NCBI GenBank assembly: GCA_026389895.1
Contig: JAPLGZ010000158.1
Span: 1 to 39,073 of the forward strand
Source of the DNA: Chloroflexota bacterium
GTDB lineage: Bacteria; Chloroflexota; Anaerolineae; Caldilineales; Caldilineaceae
DNA: 39,073 nucleotides
Direction: 5' to 3'
Below are positions 33,251 through 39,073 of the stretch, piece after piece. The translations under genes and the position numbers were made by a program. The notes under the pieces are model-generated. The model was not told where the DNA came from, did not search any database, and saw nothing but the letters and a program-made list of their open reading frames with translations. Each line of letters begins with the position of its first letter. Positions within the stretch are counted from its first letter, which is position 1.

Positions 33251-33665
33251 AATAGATATTCATCATAACATCAAACTTGATTGCATGCTCTTTTTATTTG
33301 ATGAATCATTTATATTTGGTTGTTGCATTCGAGCATATAAATTTCTGTTATTTCGTTGCTCAAGAACGAGCTACAGAACTACATATAAGCAAATTTCAAA
33401 ACTTAGTATTCTAACTACTCAAAATAAATTGATAATCAACAAAACTACAAGCGAAACTTTTTATCCTTTAAGTCGCTCAACAGTTTTACTTATAACTATC
33501 ATCCAGAGGTTATCTGCTCCTAGTCATTTCTGTAAAACTGTAGTAGCAATCTCGGCATGAATTTACCAATTTATGCGCTTTTCAAGCCGTCGGGTTGGAT
33601 CAACCATAATATGTTGTCATCTAAACCTACAAATGGCGATAAAGTAGGTTTAGTACTCATTCCCC

Positions 33666-34042
33666 GTTTTCAAGCGAATTGCATAGAACTAGCGCCCTCG
33701 GTATAATGATCAGAGCGACTACTAGTCGCACATGATGAATTCACCGCCAGCGTTTACCTAACCCAAGATGGGCTTTTCACTTGTTCGCTGCATTAGATTC
33801 ACTGCATTAGAAAGAGGAACTGAGCTATTATGACGATAACCACTGCCTCCCCCTATCTGGCCGACCAAAAGGTCAGCGAAGAACAAATTCAACAATGGGT
33901 AGAAACTTTCCACCGCGACGGCTTTCTTTTTCTTGAAAACGTACTGCCACCTGATTGGTGCGCCGAACTGCGCGCTGACTTGGATTGGGCCCTCGAACAC
34001 AATCCGAATGGCTTTAACGGGATTGGCCCGAAAATTAGTCTG
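33666..34042 (+). repeat. Right copy of the diverged direct repeat (PhyH promoter and 5' gene)
   Basis: This segment is the counterpart of 396-762. Homology spans the promoter, the leader and codons 1 to about 72 of the intact PhyH gene. The leader here differs by small insertions. Together with the left copy it brackets the eCIS island. Confidence 0.8.
33679..33707 (+). promoter_or_regulatory. Sigma-70-type promoter of the PhyH gene
   Basis: TTGCAT (33679-33684) and TATAAT (33702-33707) with a 17-base spacer. The arrangement is conserved with the left copy (410-438) even though the spacer has diverged, which supports function. The start codon is about 120 bases further on. Confidence 0.65.
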
Positions 34043-34642
34043 GCGCATCGACTGTTTGAAACGAGCGAGGCCAATTTGCGGCTGTTCGATCTGGAGCCGA
34101 TTGTCAGTTTGGCCGAGGCATTGGTTGCACCGAATTGCCATGTAATTCACAACAATTCTTTTCAGAGTCATCCTGGCGGTGGCATTGATAGTTGGCACCA
34201 GGACGATGCGCCCCATTACCTGGTGACGGAAGGTGAACCACCGAAGAATGTACGCTTGCCGGTCCTCTTCTTCACCGCCAATTACTACTTAACCGACGTA
34301 ACCGAAATCAAATATGGCGGCACCGAAGTGATCCCAGGTTCGCACCTCTTTGGCGCGACACCGCCCAAGGTGATGGAAGGCACAAAGTGGGAAAGCCAAA
34401 TTCGCTATAATCTGGGGCAAGCCGGTAGCGTCGTGCTATTCAATAATCAAGTCTGGCACCGCGGCGGGACAAATCGCAGCGACCGCACCCGGTATATTAC
34501 GCAAGCAACCTATGGCCGGCGGATCATTGGTCATAAGTATTACCCGTTTATGAACTACCAGATGCCGGAGCATGTGTATAAAGATGCGAACCCGCGCTTG
34601 AAACGGTTGCTGGGTTTCTTGGATCATGGGGCCTACGGATAA
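33830..34642 (+). CDS. Phytanoyl-CoA dioxygenase (PhyH) family protein
   Basis: A 270-residue Fe(II)/2-oxoglutarate-dependent oxygenase of the PhyH family, with the usual length. The iron ligands appear as HQD (H123 and D125, in SWHQDD) and the distal His in VWHRGG (H210). The RxR segment about ten residues later (RTRYITQ) likely binds 2-oxoglutarate. A conserved GGTEVIPGSH strand is present. Substrate cannot be told; in bacteria such enzymes act on diverse small molecules. AAAGAGGAACTGAG lies just before the ATG. A strong terminator follows at 34717. It is the intact parent or paralog of the fragment at 550. Confidence 0.9.
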   Translation: MTITTASPYLADQKVSEEQIQQWVETFHRDGFLFLENVLPPDWCAELRADLDWALEHNPNGFNGIGPKISLAHRLFETSEANLRLFDLEPIVSLAEALVAPNCHVIHNNSFQSHPGGGIDSWHQDDAPHYLVTEGEPPKNVRLPVLFFTANYYLTDVTEIKYGGTEVIPGSHLFGATPPKVMEGTKWESQIRYNLGQAGSVVLFNNQVWHRGGTNRSDRTRYITQATYGRRIIGHKYYPFMNYQMPEHVYKDANPRLKRLLGFLDHGAYG

Positions 34643-34716
34643 ATAGTAAGCTTATGAGTTTTATTGCTCTCTCCACTGTTCATAGAAATAGCTACATCAC
34701 CTCTAATTGATTCACT

Positions 34717-34755
34717 ACAACGAACCACAGCGTTTACGCTGTGGTTCGTTGTTTT
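34717..34755 (+). terminator. Strong rho-independent terminator of PhyH
   Basis: A perfect 16-bp stem (34717-34732 with 34737-34752) with a TTTA loop, followed by a short T-run. It lies 75 bases past the PhyH stop. The stem extends upstream with A residues opposite the T-run, so the hairpin could also work on the minus strand. The rest of the 405-base gap to the next gene holds the inverted repeat at 34804 and a candidate promoter at 34949. Confidence 0.85.
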
Positions 34756-34803
34756 ACCCCTATTTATCTAGTGTGACACCGTTAGATTGTGCGCGCACCC
34801 ATC

Positions 34804-34869
34804 GCCCTCCGGGCGGTGACCATGAGCGGCCTGGTTTGCCAGCGATTGCCTGGTCACCGCCCGGAGGGC
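34804..34869. repeat. GC-rich perfect 19-bp inverted repeat
   Basis: The 19-base arms 34804-34822 and 34851-34869 are perfect inverted complements (GCCCTCCGGGCGGTGACCA), separated by 28 bases. The element lacks a T-run, so it is not a simple terminator. It resembles REP-like or small mobile palindromes. Confidence 0.7.
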
Positions 34870-34948
34870 TAGTTGTACTGTTAGCCCCACACCTACCTAT
34901 CTGGCCAGGTTATAAACTCTCCGGCTGCCCAGCGCGGTCTGGGTATTC

Positions 34949-34976
34949 TTGACGTAAGCTGATCTAGGGATAGAAA
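34949..34976 (+). promoter_or_regulatory. Candidate sigma-70 promoter of the right-hand membrane genes
   Basis: TTGACG (34949-34954), a 16-base spacer and TAGAAA (34971-34976) lie about 70 bases ahead of the small membrane protein gene at 35048. The -35 is near consensus and the -10 is moderate. Confidence 0.4.
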
Positions 34977-35047
34977 TTTCTTGTTTGCTTTGTGGATCGG
35001 CACGACGTGGCTGCTGCTCCTGCAAAGCGTCTATAAAGGGAGGGTTT

Positions 35048-35464
35048 ATGGTACTCGGGAAAATTCTAAAATACACACTTGGCCTCTTCTACCTGCTTGT
35101 CGGACCTCTGCTTCACGGCTATTTGATGACATACCAGCGGACAATTTACGTCTCTGTCGCTGATACAGCCTGGGCTCCGTATCAGCTGTTTTGGGTCCGC
35201 TCTGTCTTGCCTAACTTACCGCTGCTGATAACGCTGTTGGTGCTCTTTGAACTCGTCGCTGGCGTATGTATGCTGAGCTGGCAGGCGCCCGTGGCTGTGT
35301 TGGGGCAGTTGGGTGGGTTGCTCTTCAACCTACTGCTCCTACCCTTTTGGTTCTTTTATGGCATCCCAAACTTGCTGTTGGTGATCGTCCATGGCTGGTT
35401 GTTGCTTCAGGAACGTCGCACCTGGTTGGCTAGCCCGTTACAACCAATGCCTAGTTCGCATTGA
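35048..35464 (+). CDS. Small multi-pass membrane protein
   Basis: The frame is open from 34985, but GGGAGG sits 5 bases before the ATG at 35048, so I take a 138-residue product. Four hydrophobic segments are visible (about 7-25, 52-72, 80-98 and 100-120). The sequence has the look of DoxX-like or related four-helix membrane proteins, but there is no decisive motif. It is the first of a plus-strand series of small membrane genes. Function unknown. Confidence 0.7.
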   Translation: MVLGKILKYTLGLFYLLVGPLLHGYLMTYQRTIYVSVADTAWAPYQLFWVRSVLPNLPLLITLLVLFELVAGVCMLSWQAPVAVLGQLGGLLFNLLLLPFWFFYGIPNLLLVIVHGWLLLQERRTWLASPLQPMPSSH

Positions 35465-35593
35465 CTCTTGCAGACGCCAGGAAAATCGTCGTCAACTGGC
35501 ATAAAAAAGCGTGCGCCAGAAGCGCTGGAAAGCGACCGTGCTTTTATTGTAACTGACCCAAATTGAACTGCTCACGCCGTTAGGAGGAAAACG

Positions 35594-36388
35594 ATGTTCA
35601 CAATTCTTCACGCCCACAAAGTAGCGACGGGTCAGCTTGCGACTGACCCAACAGTGCTGCCGAGCACGCCGAAAAAACGCCGCCCGTTGCGCCAGATTTT
35701 CATTGGGTTGGTTGGCCTGATCCTGTTCGCGCCGATCCTTTATTTCGCGTTGGCCTGGCCTTGGCTTAGCCGCTGGGGGGCCACAGATGCAGAAGTGCAA
35801 AAAGCCTTGCCAGGTGATGAACTGGTGCCTACCCCAGCCTTTGTCACGACCAAAGCCGTGACGATTCATGCCCCGCCCGAGGCGATCTATGCCTGGCTGT
35901 TGCAACTTGGTGTAGACCGGGGCGGTATGTACAGCTATTTGTGGGTGGAAAACTGGCTGTTGCGGCTCCATGTTAAAAACATCAATGAGATCCGGCCCGA
36001 ATGGCAGCAGGTGAACGTGGGCGACTTTATCCGCTTTACGCCCAAAGATTACCCCATGGCGCCTGGTCCTGGATTTTATGTGATGGCGCTAGAGCCGAAT
36101 CGCACCTTGATCGCATGTTTTGGTCTGGAAAATGCACCGCCTGTGTGTAACAAGAGCGCCACCTGGCAATTTGTCCTCGAACCACAGCAAGATGGCACGA
36201 CGCGGCTGCTTTTACGCGGACGCAGCGCCGATCCTGGTTCCGCGGTGGGGTTTCCCGGCAGCAAGGATTCCTTTATGGCCATGGCGGCTGGCAAGCTGGC
36301 GCAAATTTTTCCGTTTTATATGGAACGCAAGATGTTACTAAACATCAAGGAACGCGCCGAGCAGCTGGCAAGGGCTAGCACCCGCTGA
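35594..36388 (+). CDS. Membrane-anchored SRPBCC-family protein
   Basis: A 264-residue protein with AGGAGGAAAACG before the ATG. A single TM helix (about residues 36-58) is followed by an SRPBCC/START-like ligand-binding fold (about 80-255): a TKAVTIHAPPEAIYAWLLQLG opening, GMYSYLWVENW, PDF-like DFIRFTP and a TRLLLRGRS strand. SRPBCC proteins bind hydrophobic ligands; no substrate can be named. It has a damaged paralog directly downstream (36441), which helps to show what was lost there. Confidence 0.8.
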   Translation: MFTILHAHKVATGQLATDPTVLPSTPKKRRPLRQIFIGLVGLILFAPILYFALAWPWLSRWGATDAEVQKALPGDELVPTPAFVTTKAVTIHAPPEAIYAWLLQLGVDRGGMYSYLWVENWLLRLHVKNINEIRPEWQQVNVGDFIRFTPKDYPMAPGPGFYVMALEPNRTLIACFGLENAPPVCNKSATWQFVLEPQQDGTTRLLLRGRSADPGSAVGFPGSKDSFMAMAAGKLAQIFPFYMERKMLLNIKERAEQLARASTR

Positions 36389-36440
36389 TTTTGAGCGGAC
36401 AGTCGTTAAGGTCTGTTTTACGATGAGGAGTTACGGCAAG

Positions 36441-36875
36441 ATGAGCAATTCAATGCGCACAGATAATCCGCTGAATGTTAAAAGTTGGCTGCTTGCCAGC
36501 CTGGTGCTGGTCTCCATCCTCTTCTATGCTGGGATCGTGCGCCCTTGGTTCATGAACTGGGGCGCTACGCCAACCGAACAGCAGATGGCGCTGCCGGGCG
36601 ATGGGTATATCCCGCTCAACACGATAGTCTCTACGCAGGCGATTACGATCCACGCCCCCAGGGCGCAGGTTTGGGCCTGGCTGGTGCAACTTGGCCAGCA
36701 GCATGGCGGCTTCTGCAGCTTGGGCAGTTATTTTGATGCGTTGTGGCCAATGGGCTATCTCTTCTGGCTGGGGCTGCCGTCCCTGATCTTTGTGGGCGCG
36801 ACCACCTGGATCAGTTGGCAATTGGCCGGCCACCATGTAAACCGGCCGATAAGCCCGATTGGCATCGCGGCGTAG
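36441..36875 (+). pseudogene. SRPBCC-like protein truncated within its domain
   Basis: The reading frame starts like the intact neighbour: a TM helix (about residues 18-36), then MNWGATPTEQQMALPGDGYI and the SRPBCC opening QAITIHAPRAQVWAWLVQLG. After HGGFCS the homology breaks, and the rest (WPMGYLFWLGLPSLIFVGATTW) is an unrelated TM-like stretch ending at a stop. An ATG at 36441 with GAGGAG upstream is the best start; 36423 is an alternative. The break is consistent with an internal deletion that joined two genes. The product could still insert in the membrane but would lack the ligand-binding fold. Confidence 0.6.
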
Positions 36876-36977
36876 CATTTTCTGGACGTGGGGTGTTGTC
36901 TTATCAGCCGATTCGTCACATGAAAGGCACTGTAACATGCGCGCCATTTCTTATCCATTGAGCGTAAGACGTCTCCC

Positions 36978-37330
36978 TTGATGAGAGCACCTGTTGTTCA
37001 CCTGATTCTGCGCGTGCTGCTATGGCTGTTGGTTGGTTTGCTGGCCCTGATCCTGTTGTTGCCAGTGCCGCTCTTATTCGTGACTACGGCGGTTCCTCGG
37101 TTGTTTACGCTTGGGCTGGCCGTCGTCGATCTGGGGCTTGTGGCCGCGTTGTTGCGGCTGAAACGGACCTGGCTTACCCTGCGCGCATTCTTTTGGGGTG
37201 TGATTACAACGTACTCCACGCACCCCATAAGGAATTGATCTGGCTTGAATCGGGACATGGCGCAAGTCCCGAGCAGCTCGTCGATGCGCTGGTGAACCAT
37301 GTGCTGGTTCAGACGCCACCCGTTCGCTGA
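36978..37330 (+). pseudogene. Alpha/beta hydrolase with N-terminal membrane region, internally deleted and frameshifted
   Basis: The frame from 36978 encodes three hydrophobic segments (LLVGLLALILLLPVPLLF, then LGLAVVDLGLVAALL and a further partial segment) and ends at 37238. A second frame, from about 37199 to the stop at 37328-37330, reads DYNVLHAPHKELIWLESGH, typical of the last strands and catalytic-His region of alpha/beta hydrolases (APxKELVWxExSGH), followed by a C-terminal helix. Together they look like a membrane-anchored hydrolase that lost its central part (including the nucleophile and oxyanion-hole region), with a frameshift at the junction near 37200. Inferred inactive. Confidence 0.6.
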
Positions 37331-37339
37331 ATCACGAAG

Positions 37340-37501
37340 GTTATGCAAGCAAAAGCGTTACACAGAGTGCGCAGAGGAGTCACAGAGTACACAGAGTGGT
37401 GATTTAATTTCTCTCTGTATACTCTGCGTCAGCGCCAATTCAGTAGAAGTGTATTTCTCTGCGTACTCTGGGTAACCGTTTTTTATGGTGGCTTGCGTAA
37501 C
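37340..37501. repeat. 162-base imperfect nested palindrome
   Basis: The outer arms GTTATGCAAGC (37340-37350) and GCTTGCGTAAC (37491-37501) are nearly complementary. The next arms, about 37358-37377 and 37458-37477 (GTTAC-CAGAGT-CGCAGAG type), differ at about 2 of 20 bases. An inner pair, CACAGAGTACACAGAG (37381-37396) and its complement at about 37411-37428, completes the fold. The recurring CAGAGT unit makes this a REP- or MITE-like element, similar to the CACAGAG-type intergenic repeats I associate with Chloroflexota genomes (from memory, not checked). Confidence 0.7.
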
Positions 37502-37533
37502 ATGCGTGACTAACTTGCGACCGTTCGCTAGCA

Positions 37534-38400
37534 TTGTCCTCTACAAAAAGGATGATCAGGAGGATTTTCGATGAAACGATCAACTGCGCTTATCTGGCTT
37601 TGCGCGGACAAACCGTGGAAATTTATGGCCAGGGTTTGTACCGCTATGATACGCTTTTTATCGGCGCAGGGTTCAAGGCGCAGGATACGGTTACGCTTCT
37701 TCTGGGCATTCCTCTGCTTGTATTGACCACCCTGCTCTACCAGCGCCGTTCGCTGCGCGGGGGCATATTATTGATGGGCATGCTTGGCTATTTCCTCTAT
37801 ATCTATGCCTCGATGGCGTTGGGCGCGGCCTATAATGGTCTATTCCTCATTTACATTGCCCTCTTTTCGACCAGCCTCTTTGCGTTTGTGTTGGCTTTCA
37901 CAGCACTGGATATCCAGACCATTTCCACACGCTTTGCCACAGGCATGCCGCGCCGTGGCCTGATCGTTTTTATGTTTGTGAGTGGCCTGTTGACCCTGAC
38001 GGTGTGGAGCGCACCGCTGATGACGGCGCTGCTCCAGGGGCAGCCACCGAAGTTGCTGGACAGTTATACCACTAAGATTACCGACGTTTTGGATCTGGGG
38101 ATCATTGTGCCAGCGGTCTTTCTTTCCGGCGGTTTGCTGCTCCGGCGCAATCCGCTAGGCTATCTGATCGCTGTACCATTGCTGGTATTGATCGTGATGC
38201 TTGCCCCGATGATCGTGCTGAGTACGACCAATCAATTAGCCGCTGGCCTCTCCTTTACACCTGGCGAAATTGTGGGGCCCATTGCTGGATTCTTGGTGCT
38301 TGGTCTGATGGCGATCTGGCTGCTGGTTCTCCTGCTGCGCAATCTGGCGCCGGCTGCACCGCAAAACCGAGTTGCCCAGCCGCAAGCGGTGTTACGATGA
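37534..38400 (+). CDS. Multi-pass membrane protein with damaged N-terminus
   Basis: A 288-residue frame with about seven TM helices in the body (for example TVTLLLGIPLLVLTTLL, a LFLIYIALFSTSLFAF segment, and FLVLGLMAIWLLVLLL at the end). AGGAGGATTTTCG sits before an ATG at 37571, but in another frame: that ATG opens MKRSTALIWLC, which looks like the genuine N-terminus of this kind of protein, whereas the body begins ALRGQTVEIYGQGLYRYD in the frame that is open from a TTG at 37534. I infer a deletion plus frameshift near 37600 that removed the first TM helix. The protein could still be made from the TTG. Its 3' end overlaps the following frame by 4 bases (ATGA). Family not recognised. Confidence 0.6.
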   Translation: MSSTKRMIRRIFDETINCAYLALRGQTVEIYGQGLYRYDTLFIGAGFKAQDTVTLLLGIPLLVLTTLLYQRRSLRGGILLMGMLGYFLYIYASMALGAAYNGLFLIYIALFSTSLFAFVLAFTALDIQTISTRFATGMPRRGLIVFMFVSGLLTLTVWSAPLMTALLQGQPPKLLDSYTTKITDVLDLGIIVPAVFLSGGLLLRRNPLGYLIAVPLLVLIVMLAPMIVLSTTNQLAAGLSFTPGEIVGPIAGFLVLGLMAIWLLVLLLRNLAPAAPQNRVAQPQAVLR

Positions 38401-38628
38401 AGCTACGGCTTGGGACAATGGCCATTGTTCATGTTGATGTGCATGAAAGCACGGATGTCATCTTTTTAGGTTTGCGTACATTGCGCTTGTTGATCGCGCT
38501 CTTACGCGCCCAGGCCGACTTATCGCAAACTGGTGGAACGGTTCCTCTTCCATCATTGATCACTGTGCTAGTAGGGCCCTTCCAACAGTTGCTGGCATGT
38601 CGCATATGGGGCCGGCAGGAGATTGAAA
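38397..38628 (+). other. Short frame between membrane gene and serine hydrolase; doubtful
   Basis: An ATGA overlap at 38397 opens a frame (MAIVHVDVHESTD, LGLRTLRLLIALLRAQADLSQTG) that reads like coding sequence for about 75 codons, then runs out of frame through the start of the serine hydrolase gene. Its far part is certainly a shadow of that gene. It could be the 5' piece of a deleted gene. No family recognised. Confidence 0.2.
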
Positions 38629-39073
38629 ATGAAGTGGATAAAAATGCTGCGCATGCTAGCGCTCATTGTCATGGGTCTGATCGCATTGCTCTTTGCCATT
38701 GCCTTGCTGGTCTATCCCCCCGCCTATATCTATCGAACCTTGGTTTGGCAGGCATCAGATGCCTTCGATTGGCAAAAATTCCCGGCGCATCCGCTCAACG
38801 CAGCCCCGATGCCCTATCACTTTGCTGGCGCACCAAACCAGCGCGTCGAAGAGCTATTTGAACAATTATCTGGCGCTGACGATTGGCGTAATTTTCTCGC
38901 CGCGAATAGCTCGCAAGCCTTTATCGTGATCCAAGATGGAACCGTCTTGTACGAGCAGTACTTTAACAACACGCAACGCGATTCAATTGTCACCTCATTT
39001 TCGGTCGCCAAATCTTTTGACTCGGCATTGATCGGCATCGCCCTTCAAGAAGGCCATATCAAAAGTGTCGACG
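38629..39073 (+). CDS. Serine hydrolase, beta-lactamase/class C family (partial)
   Basis: The frame has no stop before the end of the window, so only the first 148 codons are seen. The start ATG at 38629 is preceded by CAGGAGATTG. Residues 1-30 form a TM/signal anchor (MLALIVMGLIALLFAIALLVYP-like). The beta-lactamase-fold domain follows: AFIVIQDGTVLYEQYF, then SVAKSF at about residues 125-130, the SxxK catalytic tetrad with the nucleophilic serine. Full-length members run about 380-450 residues and hydrolyse peptides, esters or other substrates; none can be named here. It is not part of the eCIS island. Confidence 0.85.
   Translation, partial: MKWIKMLRMLALIVMGLIALLFAIALLVYPPAYIYRTLVWQASDAFDWQKFPAHPLNAAPMPYHFAGAPNQRVEELFEQLSGADDWRNFLAANSSQAFIVIQDGTVLYEQYFNNTQRDSIVTSFSVAKSFDSALIGIALQEGHIKSVD

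Larger units (their letters stand above)
32430..33665. other. AT-rich, largely gene-poor stretch
   Basis: No long conserved frame is visible on either strand and base composition is clearly more AT-rich than the flanks. A plus-strand frame of 116 codons (33210-33560) has low-complexity, Lys/Asn/Ile/Thr-rich sequence and no start signal, and I do not accept it. Two short frames (32922-33095 plus and 33089-33250 minus) look more protein-like and are listed separately. The stretch ends at the right-hand PhyH repeat. Confidence 0.6.

Noticed and set aside
33210-33560. A 116-codon plus-strand frame in the AT-rich stretch
   Set aside because: The translation is low in complexity, with no RBS and no conserved motif; a long frame in AT-rich DNA here is likely chance.
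1-39073. CRISPR arrays, tRNA, rRNA, insertion-sequence transposases or integrases
   Set aside because: No regularly spaced repeats, no tRNA-like or rRNA segment, and no DDE/DEDD or tyrosine-recombinase motifs were seen anywhere in the window; the island's insertion mechanism therefore stays unknown.

Overview
The window looks like chromosomal DNA from a filamentous member of the Chloroflexota. The lines of evidence are mid-range GC, secreted proteins with Pro/Thr-rich linkers and short C-terminal LPLV-like tails, many membrane-anchored FHA, kinase-like and SH3-like proteins, and a BTAD-type regulator. This placement is inferred from gene content, not from a marker gene.

The core is a leftward (minus-strand) island from about 31.9 kb to 1.0 kb that encodes a phage-tail-like extracellular contractile injection system (eCIS). 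In transcription order it holds: a SARP/BTAD-family regulator (30638-31921); the eCIS AAA+ ATPase (28165-30303); two DUF4157 proteins (26360-27868, an AT-rich candidate effector, and 25554-26279); a DUF4255 tail-terminator-like protein; a small CarboxypepD_reg-domain protein; an enlarged sheath; two tube proteins with a tail-assembly protein and a small helical protein between them; a 785-residue low-complexity protein; a LysM hub; a VgrG-like spike; a DUF4280 PAAR-like tip; gp25; baseplate J; and a tail protein I with an N-terminal FHA domain. A rho-independent terminator closes this part at 11751-11783. I see no classical tail fibre and no recognisable tape measure.

Downstream on the same strand (11.7-3.5 kb) lies an unusual membrane module: an FHA-TM protein, a kinase-like protein that has lost the ATP-binding lysine, an SH3b protein that starts at a 4-nt overlap in another frame, a VWA-TM-FHA protein, and a PP2C-like protein that has lost its metal-binding acidic residues. 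Then follow three secreted proteins (DNRLRE/DUF11, a kelch remnant, and a six-blade kelch protein). Because an FHA domain is also fused to the tail baseplate protein, I infer that this module may anchor or gate the injection apparatus at the cytoplasmic membrane. It would be analogous to the PpkA/PppA/Fha control of type VI secretion, but built from what look like catalytically dead enzymes.

The island is bracketed by two diverged copies of a PhyH dioxygenase promoter plus 5' gene segment (about 396-762, truncated; about 33666-34042, continuing into an intact gene). Outside it are damaged genes: a frameshifted GNAT remnant at the left edge, a prenyl-synthase fragment near 32.3 kb, and on the right a run of small membrane and SRPBCC genes, several with internal deletions, ending in a serine hydrolase that runs off the window. 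The stretch 32.4-33.7 kb is AT-rich and largely gene-poor.
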